From Deinococcales bacterium (lineage in GTDB: Bacteria > Deinococcota > Deinococci > Deinococcales > Deinococcaceae): DNA of 13,994 nt. Below are positions 6,561 through 11,945 of the stretch, in pieces. Positions within the stretch are counted from its first letter, which is position 1. The number at the start of each line of letters is the position of its first letter. Position numbers and translations under genes: made by a program. Under the pieces are notes generated by a model. The model worked only from the letters and a program-made list of their open reading frames with translations. It was not told the origin of the DNA and did not search any database. The stretch lies in contig JANYFS010000569.1 of assembly GCA_025359705.1 (NCBI GenBank), positions 1 through 13,994 of the forward strand, given 5' to 3'.

Positions 6561-6590
6561 AAAACCAGACAACCACACAGGGGGTTGTCT
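6561..6590 (-). terminator. Intrinsic terminator after jag
   Basis: A perfect 8-bp stem AGACAACC/GGTTGTCT (6567-6574 with 6583-6590, 8-base loop). On the reverse strand it is followed by GGTTTT. The T run is short, so termination may be partial. It lies about 50 bases downstream of the jag stop. Confidence 0.5.
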
Positions 6591-6642
6591 AAATCTTAGG
6601 TTTAGGCTCGAACTTGGTTTTAAAGAGGATTTTAAAGTTGGG

Positions 6643-7263
6643 CTACTCAGGCCGAATCACAATATGGCGCACAGTTCCTTCGCCCACCGATTCGGTGGTC
6701 ACACCGTCCATCGCCTTGATGGTCATATGCACAATGCGGCGGTCAGCGGCAGCAAGCGGCTCCATCTCGAGGGGAATTCCGCTTTTCATCACTTGGGTTG
6801 CCAACGCTTCGGCTTGGCGCACCAAACGTTCTTGGCGGCGGCGGCGGTATTGCGCCGCGTCCACATGCACCCGCAGGTCAGGGTGATCACTATCTTTGGA
6901 CAACACCGTATAGGCCAGCACCTCGAGCGCAGTCAGGGTATGTCCATCGCGCCCAATCAACTGCGCGGCAGATGGCCCCACAATCTCCGCCTCGAGCGCC
7001 CCATCCGCTTTGCGTACCCTCACTTGCAAATGCGGATCAATGCGCCCCACCACACCCTCGAGAAAGTTTTTGAGGGCCACCGTTGGCTCGAGCGTAGCAG
7101 TCCCACTGCTCTCGGAGCGGGCTAATGTTTCCTCGGGTTCTGGGGTTTCAAAAGTTGGGTTGGCTTCAGCAAAGCTGCTGACACTCGAGGGCTGGCCTTC
7201 TTCTTGGGCTTCGCTGATGCCCAAATCTGCCAAGTAGTCGTCTAAATTAGTCTTTTTGTCCAT
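6643..7263 (-). CDS. jag: Jag/KhpB RNA-binding protein (KH and R3H domains)
   Basis: A 206-residue cytoplasmic RNA-binding protein of the Jag (KhpB, SpoIIIJ-associated) family, commonly encoded beside yidC and involved with KhpA in RNA binding and cell-envelope control. A disordered acidic N-terminal region (about 1-60, rich in Glu, Ser, Pro, Thr) replaces the usual Jag-N domain. The KH domain follows (about 64-135) with the nucleic acid loop GRDG at 104-107, then the R3H domain (about 138-206) with Arg175-x3-His179 in RRIVH. ATG is preceded by GGGGA a few bases upstream. Although it follows yidC in order, a good terminator and a possible own promoter lie between them, so it may be a separate transcription unit. 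Confidence 0.93.
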   Translation of the reverse strand: MDKKTNLDDYLADLGISEAQEEGQPSSVSSFAEANPTFETPEPEETLARSESSGTATLEPTVALKNFLEGVVGRIDPHLQVRVRKADGALEAEIVGPSAAQLIGRDGHTLTALEVLAYTVLSKDSDHPDLRVHVDAAQYRRRRQERLVRQAEALATQVMKSGIPLEMEPLAAADRRIVHMTIKAMDGVTTESVGEGTVRHIVIRPE

Positions 7264-7286
7264 CGTTCCCCTAGTTTAGCGAATTT

Positions 7287-7313
7287 ATTGTAAGTATGCC
7301 GAATACGCTGCAA
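7287..7313 (-). promoter_or_regulatory. Possible promoter of jag
   Basis: On the reverse strand, TTGCAG (7313-7308) and TACAAT (7292-7287) are separated by 15 bases, shorter than the optimum. The -10 box is good and lies about 25 bases before the jag ATG. Support comes from the terminator upstream, which would isolate jag from yidC. Confidence 0.35.
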
Positions 7314-7410
7314 GATCGTGGATAATCCCGCAATATCCCGCAAGATCTCGAGCGACTCAACCAAGCGATCCAAAATACCCTCGAGCTACTGAGCTTGAAA
7401 AATTGAGCGA

Positions 7411-7445
7411 AAATAAAAAACGGAGACTCACCCGCTCGAGCCTCC
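7411..7445 (-). terminator. Intrinsic terminator after yidC
   Basis: On the reverse strand, GGAGGCTC (7445-7438) pairs with GAGTCTCC (7429-7422) across an 8-base loop, with one G-T wobble. It is followed by G and TTTTTTATTT (7420-7411). It lies about 60 bases after the yidC stop. Confidence 0.8.
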
Positions 7446-7506
7446 ATTTCGATTTTCATTTTTGTATTCCCGCTCGAGGTCTTGCTCGAGGTCTTATTTA
7501 GGAATC

Positions 7507-9054
7507 TTATTTGGTAATCTTACTGGCAACTACTTTGATCACATTGCGTTTTTCCATATGTTGCGCGACCCAGCGGTTAATCACCAGATATTGGATCACC
7601 CCAATAAGGGTAGAGATCACGAAGTAAATAGTTGCACCTGCGGGAAATTGCAAAGCAATAAAGGCGAAAATAGGGTAAATGAATACCTGCTGGCGGAACA
7701 TTTCGGGAGTCTTGCGGGTGGTGATCCACAAGTTCAAAATGTTGACCCCTACATACAAGACGGGCAAAATATATAAAGTATCGGGCAAAGAAAGGTCGGG
7801 CAACCAAGCGAAGCCTTCGCGGAATTCGTAGTAATACGGAACCCGCCACATCACAAACCAAATCGGCATTTGCACAATAGCAGGTAAGCAACCCGCTACA
7901 GGGTTGACATTGTGTTCCTTATAAAGCCGCATGGTTTCTTGTTGCAAACGCTCGGGATTTTCTTTGAATTTGGCTTGCAGTTCTTTGACTTGCGGCTGAA
8001 TGGTTTGCATTTCGGCGGTAGACAAGTATTGGCGGTGCATCAGAGGCCAGAGTAGCGCCCGAATGAGTACCGTAATTAGAGCAATGGTAAAGAACCATGA
8101 GCCAATCACCCCATGAATGGCGGTCATTAGCCACATTAGCCCTTGCGATACCCGACCCCAAATATTGGGTTCAAAAAGCCCAGGTAGATCTATAAAGCCC
8201 TCGAGCTGTAAGCGCACCAATTCTTTGCGGCCCCCGTAAACCTTTAAATCGGCAGGGCCGCTTAGCTCGAGTTTAAACTTGTGCGGAATGCTGATTTGGG
8301 TGGCATTTTGGGAAGGAATTCCAGGAATCAAAGTGGCATTGACCGAAGTAGTGCCTTGGGGTTGTACAATCAATGAACCTGAATCGTTGGAGTTCCAAAA
8401 GGGGGGATCTTTTTGAATCGCAACATAGTTGATGTTGGATACCGCACCCGCATTGATAATGCTGGGTGAATTTTTAATAACCGCTTGCATAGTGGCAACA
8501 TCCGAACCATTCACCCCCGCAAACTCGAGGGAATATTTGGTCGCACCAATCACATTAACTTTCACTGCCAAAGTAAAGCGGCTGGGGTCAATTTCAATTT
8601 TCTTTTGAACCGTAACTGCACCTTGTTTATACTCAAATTGTGCCAGCAGCTTATCAGGCTTGGCCTGATCGCCAACGCTCGAGACTTGGGGTGGTTTAAT
8701 ATCACTAACGGGGTCGGTGTTGCCCAAATCGCCAACCACTAACCCCTTTTGACCACTAAACAGGTTATTTGCCAACTGGTTTTGCAATTGGCTGATGTCA
8801 GGCGGATTGACGGTGGTATTGATGGTACTGGCCCCGACAATGGGCTTAACATACCAACTGACCATTTCACCGCGCTCGTTGAAGGCCAAGTCGTAGAGGT
8901 TGCCCGTAAAAATCACTTCGGGGCGTTGGTCGCCGTCTAGGTCGGCGGCTGTGACCCACTGGGGTTTGACATTGGCAAGTGCAGTGCTGGAAAGCAGCAC
9001 AATTGGAAAAATCGGCAGGATGAGCAGGCGCTTGAGCAGTTTTTTGAGGTTCAT
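7507..9054 (-). CDS. yidC: Membrane protein insertase YidC
   Basis: A 515-residue insertase that places membrane proteins in the cytoplasmic membrane, alone or with SecYEG. It starts with a Lys-rich signal-anchor (MNLKKLLKRLLILPIFPIVLLSSTALA). A large extracytoplasmic domain spans about residues 28-300. The conserved core follows: a segment around 303-339 with the groove arginine Arg332 (ITVLIRALLWPLM), a cytoplasmic coiled loop (340-385), then NPVAGCLPAIVQMPIWF (384-400) and membrane segments around 427-446 and 456-493. The C-terminus is basic (EKRNVIKVVASKITK). The extracytoplasmic domain begins with a DLDGDQRPE motif (38-46) that looks like a calcium-binding loop. ATG overlaps the yidD stop as ATGA, so translation is coupled. 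A strong terminator follows the gene. Confidence 0.96.
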   Translation of the reverse strand: MNLKKLLKRLLILPIFPIVLLSSTALANVKPQWVTAADLDGDQRPEVIFTGNLYDLAFNERGEMVSWYVKPIVGASTINTTVNPPDISQLQNQLANNLFSGQKGLVVGDLGNTDPVSDIKPPQVSSVGDQAKPDKLLAQFEYKQGAVTVQKKIEIDPSRFTLAVKVNVIGATKYSLEFAGVNGSDVATMQAVIKNSPSIINAGAVSNINYVAIQKDPPFWNSNDSGSLIVQPQGTTSVNATLIPGIPSQNATQISIPHKFKLELSGPADLKVYGGRKELVRLQLEGFIDLPGLFEPNIWGRVSQGLMWLMTAIHGVIGSWFFTIALITVLIRALLWPLMHRQYLSTAEMQTIQPQVKELQAKFKENPERLQQETMRLYKEHNVNPVAGCLPAIVQMPIWFVMWRVPYYYEFREGFAWLPDLSLPDTLYILPVLYVGVNILNLWITTRKTPEMFRQQVFIYPIFAFIALQFPAGATIYFVISTLIGVIQYLVINRWVAQHMEKRNVIKVVASKITK

Positions 9055-9374
9055 TCAGTTCCTTGATTTGGAGAATTCGGCTTTTCCTGCGGCTGACCTC
9101 GAGGGGGCGGCACAGGATCAAAACCCCCAGGGTGCAGGGGATGACACTTGAGTATACGCTTTAGCGCCAAAGCAGTCCCCCGAATCCCGCCATGTATTTG
9201 CAATGCCTCGAGCGCATAAGCCGAGCAGGTCGGGTAAAATCGGCACACCCCAGCCCCCTTAAATTTGCTGACTTTGCGGTAAGCTTTGACCCCCAGAATC
9301 AGTACAAAGGCCAATGGATCGACAACGGGGGGTGGAGTTTTTTTTGGCGTAGGGGTGTTCATTTGGGTGTTCAT
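9051..9374 (-). CDS. yidD: Membrane protein insertion efficiency factor YidD
   Basis: A 107-residue YidD protein, a small peripheral membrane factor that aids YidC-dependent insertion. The conserved core is intact: GVCRFYPTCSAYALEAL and LKRILKCHPLHPGGFDPVP, with the three family cysteines at 44, 50 and 77. The hydrophobic stretch PLAFVLILGVKAYRK (20-34) is the usual membrane-binding helix. Both ends are extended with Pro-rich low-complexity sequence. ATG overlaps the rnpA stop (ATGA), and its own stop overlaps yidC in the same way. Met5 is an alternative start. Confidence 0.95.
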   Translation of the reverse strand: MNTQMNTPTPKKTPPPVVDPLAFVLILGVKAYRKVSKFKGAGVCRFYPTCSAYALEALQIHGGIRGTALALKRILKCHPLHPGGFDPVPPPRGQPQEKPNSPNQGTE

Positions 9375-9838
9375 TTTTTGTTGGCCTGTTTTACTTGCGG
9401 ACGCGGGTTCTTGTTTTTTAGGGTTTTGATCGGACGCGCAAAAGCCAGCTCGAGGGCCACCTTCAGATCGGCAAAATCTGCACTGAGTACGCTGGGATTC
9501 AGCAGTAAAATGGCGCGGCAGGGGTTGGGCGAAATCAGCCGCAAGGCTTCACGTACCCGCCGTCTGGCTCGGTTGCGTTTGACTGCATTGCCCACACTTT
9601 TCTTGGAAGCCACAATTCCCACTACGGTGCTGGGTTGCCAAGGTTTCCCATAGAGCGGACGGTAGGGTAAACGGCGCAAGGTAAAAAAGGAAGTGCGAAC
9701 CGTATCGCCCGAAGAAACCCGCCGAAATTCGGCTTCACCTTTTAGCGAAATAATGGGTGAAATACTCGAGGCAATATTTGGGGAACCCGCAGTACGCTCG
9801 AGTGGGTTTGGATTTTGGGGCGTGTTGGATTCAGGCAT
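9371..9838 (-). CDS. rnpA: Ribonuclease P protein component with long N-terminal extension
   Basis: A 155-residue protein subunit of RNase P, which matures tRNA 5' ends. The RNR signature GNAVKRNRARRRVREALR (83-100) and GIVASKKSVG before it are intact, and the first conserved strand region begins near SLKGEAEFRRV (31-41). About 30 residues of Pro/Ser/Asn-rich sequence precede it, and a Lys-rich tail follows. Extended RnpA is known from Thermus, where rpmH is nested in the rnpA frame. Here it is not nested: a TGA interrupts the upstream frame about 26 codons before ATG. No Shine-Dalgarno sequence is visible. No Met lies nearer the conserved core, so the long start is kept. Confidence 0.93.
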   Translation of the reverse strand: MPESNTPQNPNPLERTAGSPNIASSISPIISLKGEAEFRRVSSGDTVRTSFFTLRRLPYRPLYGKPWQPSTVVGIVASKKSVGNAVKRNRARRRVREALRLISPNPCRAILLLNPSVLSADFADLKVALELAFARPIKTLKNKNPRPQVKQANKK

Positions 9839-9876
9839 GTTTGGGTACAGATTGTGATCTCGCTCGAGGTTGGCGG

Positions 9877-9906
9877 GGTATATTTTGCCAAATCACTGTA
9901 CTGCAA
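9877..9906 (-). promoter_or_regulatory. Possible promoter of rnpA-yidD-yidC
   Basis: On the reverse strand, TTGCAG (9906-9901) and TATACC (9882-9877) are 18 bases apart, about 40 bases before the rnpA ATG. Both boxes are imperfect. The case rests mainly on the rpmH terminator upstream, after which a new start or readthrough is needed. Confidence 0.3.
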
Positions 9907-9946
9907 AATTCGGTGAAAGAAATGTTGAAATGTCCCATAAACGTCC

Positions 9947-9979
9947 CAGAAATATTTCAGAAATATTCCAGCAATATCC
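9947..9979. repeat. Three tandem 11-bp repeats upstream of rnpA
   Basis: CAGAAATATTT, CAGAAATATTC and CAGCAATATCC follow each other without gaps. AT steps recur every 11 bases, close to one helical turn, so this may be bent DNA or a binding array. It lies about 40 bases upstream of the possible rnpA -35 box. Confidence 0.6.
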
Positions 9980-9992
9980 TATCTGGTGTGAC

Positions 9993-10021
9993 AAAAAAAG
10001 ATCGCAGTTTATTAACTGCGA
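9993..10021 (-). terminator. Intrinsic terminator after rpmH
   Basis: A perfect 8-bp stem TCGCAGTT/AACTGCGA (10002-10009 with 10014-10021) has a 4-base loop. On the reverse strand it is followed by TC and seven T residues (9999-9993). It lies 50 bases after the rpmH stop and separates rpmH from rnpA. Confidence 0.88.
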
Positions 10022-10071
10022 CCTGTAGAATTGCAAACACACCGTGCCAGCAAATGGTGCTAGCAAATGCC

Positions 10072-10206
10072 TCAGACTGCGAGACGGTGACGGCCCTTGG
10101 CACGTCGGCGGGACAAAATCTTGCGACCACTGGTGGTTTCCATGCGAACACGGAATCCGTGGGTGGTAGCACGTTTACGGCGGTTAGGTTGATAAGTACG
10201 CTTCAT
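10072..10206 (-). CDS. rpmH: 50S ribosomal protein L34
   Basis: A 44-residue, very basic ribosomal protein, MKRTYQPNRRKRATTHGFRV... ending RRRAKGRHRLAV, which is the full and almost invariant L34 sequence. It binds 23S rRNA in the large subunit. ATG is preceded by the strong site AAGGAGG (10218-10212), five bases away. An extended -10 promoter lies about 50 bases upstream and an intrinsic terminator follows, so it can be expressed as its own unit ahead of rnpA. The gene contains no CTCGAG site, as expected for a strongly constrained sequence. Confidence 0.98.
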   Translation of the reverse strand: MKRTYQPNRRKRATTHGFRVRMETTSGRKILSRRRAKGRHRLAV

Positions 10207-10226
10207 CGTGGCCTCCTTGAGAAGTA

Positions 10227-10238
10227 CCCCTCGAGGGG
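10227..10238. repeat. Perfect 12-bp palindrome in the rpmH leader
   Basis: CCCCTCGAGGGG, a CTCGAG core with matching flanks, lies between the rpmH promoter and its ribosome site. It could base-pair between two strands or molecules but has no loop for a hairpin. It may be a regulatory site or only a chance extension of the common core. Confidence 0.4.
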
Positions 10239-10252
10239 GTTCACAAAAAAAG

Positions 10253-10280
10253 AGTGTAGCACAACTCGAGCGGTGGTGAA
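10253..10280 (-). promoter_or_regulatory. Promoter of rpmH
   Basis: On the reverse strand, -35 TTCACC (10280-10275) and -10 TACACT (10258-10253) are 16 bases apart, and TGC precedes the -10 box as an extended element. It faces rpmH with a leader of about 40 nt. Confidence 0.6.
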
Positions 10281-10317
10281 AGGGGTGTGTTGATGTGAAG
10301 TTTATGTCTCGAGTGGG

Positions 10318-11409
10318 CTACGATTTGGAGCGGTGAGCGCTCGAGCGGGTGAGTATTGGTTCTTTTTGTGGTGCGGCACAGCTCCCGCGAACAATCAATC
10401 GCCCCGAGAACTCAAGATAAGGATTAAGTAATAGCTCAGATGATGTGTTCGCCTCATCTGCATTTGATGTATATTTCCTATCGAGTGCATCAATCACCAT
10501 TTTAGCTGCCGCTTCTCCCATAGCCTGAATTGGTTGTTCAATAGAGTCAATGGGTGGATTCACCAAACCCATCCAAGGATAATTATCAAAAGTGAGTAGT
10601 GAAATATCTCGAGGTATTATTAGGTTTAATTCACGCAAAGCGTGATAGGCTCCTACTGCTTGTGTTCCACTCAGGGCAAACAGAGCAGTGGGGGGTTCTG
10701 GCAATAACATCAATCTATGTGTAGTTATATAAGCGGTCTGCTCGTTCAAAAGTCCTACACTCTGATACTCGATTGGCACATTTAATCCCAATTCGGTCAT
10801 AGCATGTGGAAAAGTTTTTGAGCGCAATTCTGGGTGGAGTATTGGATCATACGTTCCCAATGCCGCAATACGGTGGTGTCCCATACTATGTAAATGACGT
10901 ACTCCCATTCGCACACATTCGGCATGATTCAACATAACTGCATTGAAAGGTGCTTCGGGTAAATGATAATCCACTTCAACAATGAAAACGCCCCGTTCTT
11001 GCAATCTCATCAAGTATTCACGGCTGTGTTCGCCATAGCCAGGTCTCACAATAACCGCAGAAATACGCTGCCCATACATTAGACGCAGTTCTTGGAGGTC
11101 AAGTTCGCTAGAGTATTCGTTTTCACTGATGATCAAACTGTAGCCTGCCTTGCGGAGGGTTTGCCCAATAGCTCGGGCAAGCTCGGCAAAAAAGGGTTCC
11201 ACAATCGAGCCTACAACCAGCCCTACCGCACGACCTTGCCCACCCCGTAAGGCTCCTGCTCGTTGATCCGCTTCGTAGTGGAGCGCTTCTACTGCACGCA
11301 TTACTTTTTCCAATGTTGCAGGGTGCAAAAGTTCGGGGGTGCGTAAAGCACGTTTGGCAGTGGTAGATGAGACACCAGCAAGTTTGGCGACATCAAGAAT
11401 ATTAGCCAT
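10318..11409 (-). CDS. LacI-family transcriptional regulator, probable regulator of polyol uptake
   Basis: A 363-residue repressor. The N-terminal helix-turn-helix is NILDVAKLAGVSSTTAKRALR (3-23); the hinge helix with its Leu follows near RAGALRGGQG. The periplasmic-binding-like ligand domain begins at AVGLVVGSIVEPFFAELARAI and includes MGHHRIAALG, PTALFALSGTQAVGAYHALRE and DISLLTFDNYPW, all typical of LacI/GalR proteins. A short Ser/Arg-rich tail ends the protein. It is divergent from the polyol ABC transporter genes, so a sugar alcohol is the likely effector; this is inferred from position. The -10 box TATACT ends five bases before ATG, so the mRNA is probably leaderless. Codon use is more AT-rich than in the preceding genes, and there is only one CTCGAG site after the first few bases. 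Confidence 0.92.
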   Translation of the reverse strand: MANILDVAKLAGVSSTTAKRALRTPELLHPATLEKVMRAVEALHYEADQRAGALRGGQGRAVGLVVGSIVEPFFAELARAIGQTLRKAGYSLIISENEYSSELDLQELRLMYGQRISAVIVRPGYGEHSREYLMRLQERGVFIVEVDYHLPEAPFNAVMLNHAECVRMGVRHLHSMGHHRIAALGTYDPILHPELRSKTFPHAMTELGLNVPIEYQSVGLLNEQTAYITTHRLMLLPEPPTALFALSGTQAVGAYHALRELNLIIPRDISLLTFDNYPWMGLVNPPIDSIEQPIQAMGEAAAKMVIDALDRKYTSNADEANTSSELLLNPYLEFSGRLIVRGSCAAPQKEPILTRSSAHRSKS

Positions 11410-11414
11410 GATTT

Positions 11415-11444
11415 AGTATAGCGAGTATTTTTAGACCTTCACAA
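11415..11444 (-). promoter_or_regulatory. Promoter of the LacI-type gene (leaderless)
   Basis: On the reverse strand, -35 TTGTGA (11444-11439) and -10 TATACT (11420-11415) are 18 bases apart. The -10 box ends five bases before ATG, so no room is left for a Shine-Dalgarno site. Confidence 0.55.
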
Positions 11445-11465
11445 GAGAATACCTTCACAAGAGAA
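11435..11465. repeat. Perfect 15-bp direct repeat overlapping the LacI-type gene promoter
   Basis: ACCTTCACAAGAGAA occurs at 11435-11449 and 11451-11465, one base apart. The first copy contains the -35 box of the regulator gene. It could be a regulator site or a recent duplication. Confidence 0.8.
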
Positions 11466-11528
11466 AAGAGAATCAAGAGCAAAAATGTGTGCTTTTTGGC
11501 CTTCAATGGTTTCTTCGATCAAGCCGCA

Positions 11529-11558
11529 CCATCCAAAACCATCCAAAACCATCCAAAC
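11529..11558. repeat. Three tandem 10-bp repeats
   Basis: CCATCCAAAA twice, then CCATCCAAAC, without gaps. The 10-bp period puts short A-runs on one helix face. No function is evident. Confidence 0.75.
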
Positions 11559-11685
11559 CTATTGGGCAAGTTGCTCAAAAATGGGATATATATTCTTGTT
11601 TTGTGGCGGAAATGCAATCGGGAAAGAGCAATTTTTCGCACGAAGATTGCTCAAATTCCCGCTTCAGAGCGTAAAAAGTAAGATT

Positions 11686-11721
11686 GGTATTAAGATTGGT
11701 TTTAAAACCAATCTTAATACC
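11686..11721. repeat. Perfect 36-bp palindrome
   Basis: The left half GGTATTAAGATTGGTTTT is followed directly by its exact reverse complement. In RNA the stem can extend through two G-U pairs and one A-U pair. The left arm also contains the second copy of a direct repeat (AAGATTGGT at 11680-11688 and 11692-11700). It may be a bidirectional terminator between the divergent genes, a protein site or a trace of a mobile element. Confidence 0.85.
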
Positions 11722-11780
11722 GGTATTTGGGTAATTTACAATTGATAAGGATTTGTAAATTTTTCTTCAAAAAATCGGAT

Positions 11781-11817
11781 AAACGTTTCCAAAAATACCC
11801 ACTAGACAAAAGCGTTT
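11781..11817. promoter_or_regulatory. Two possible LacI-family operators
   Basis: AAACGTTT (11781-11788, perfect palindrome) and AAGCGTTT (11810-11817) share a central CG, the usual core of LacI-family sites. Their centres are 29 bases apart, near three helical turns. The second lies between the -35 and -10 boxes of the transporter promoter, where a bound repressor would block transcription. Confidence 0.45.
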
Positions 11818-11832
11818 GGATGCGCTTATACT
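11803..11832 (+). promoter_or_regulatory. Promoter of the polyol transporter operon
   Basis: TAGACA (11803-11808) and TATACT (11827-11832) are 18 bases apart, each one mismatch from consensus. They face the binding-protein gene with a leader of about 105 nt. Confidence 0.65.
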
Positions 11833-11842
11833 GATGGTCACG

Positions 11843-11944
11843 AGGCCATTTTAAGAAACAGCATATTTGGAGCATGTTTTACTTCACTGTACCAGTGAAG
11901 TGTACATGTTTTAGTTATGTCTGGCCTTTTTCCTGAGGAGGAAA
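11843..11944 (+). promoter_or_regulatory. Structured leader of the binding-protein gene
   Basis: A perfect 9-bp hairpin with a TAC loop (ACTTCACTG 11881-11889, CAGTGAAGT 11893-11901) is flanked by CATGT (11873-11877) and ACATG (11904-11908). A distal pair AGGCCA (11843-11848) and TGGCCT (11922-11927) is followed by a T run. The ribosome site AGGAGG (11936-11941) lies in a small TTTCC/GGAAA hairpin (11929-11933 with 11940-11944). This could set mRNA stability or translation; the DNA palindrome could also bind a regulator. Confidence 0.4.
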
Positions 11945-11945
11945 T

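Larger units (their letters stand above)
11410..11945. other. Divergent regulatory spacer between lacI-type gene and polyol transporter
   Basis: This 536-bp stretch has no gene that I can support. It holds the LacI promoter with a 15-bp direct repeat, a 10-bp tandem triplet, a perfect 36-bp palindrome, two possible LacI-type operators, the transporter promoter and a structured leader. Short open frames in three plus-strand phases (about 11485-11745) cross the tandem repeat and share no family that I recognise. The part at 11570-11680 might be a decayed coding remnant. Confidence 0.6.

Noticed and set aside
7271..7459. 62-codon minus-strand frame between yidC and jag
   Set aside because: It begins downstream of yidC and runs through the intrinsic terminator hairpin; composition is non-protein-like and no family is recognised.
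9839..10206. Thermus-style nested rpmH inside rnpA
   Set aside because: An in-frame TGA about 26 codons upstream of the rnpA ATG and a terminator after rpmH prevent it.
10207..10317. Replication origin near rpmH
   Set aside because: rpmH often adjoins dnaA and oriC, but I see neither dnaA nor DnaA boxes here.
12..10330. CTCGAG copies as a CRISPR array or clustered tandem repeat
   Set aside because: The copies are irregularly spaced, only six bases are constant, and most lie inside conserved genes.
11485..11745. Short plus-strand frames in the divergent spacer
   Set aside because: All three phases are open over the same bases because of the 10-bp repeat, one frame runs through the palindrome, and no ribosome site or family is seen.
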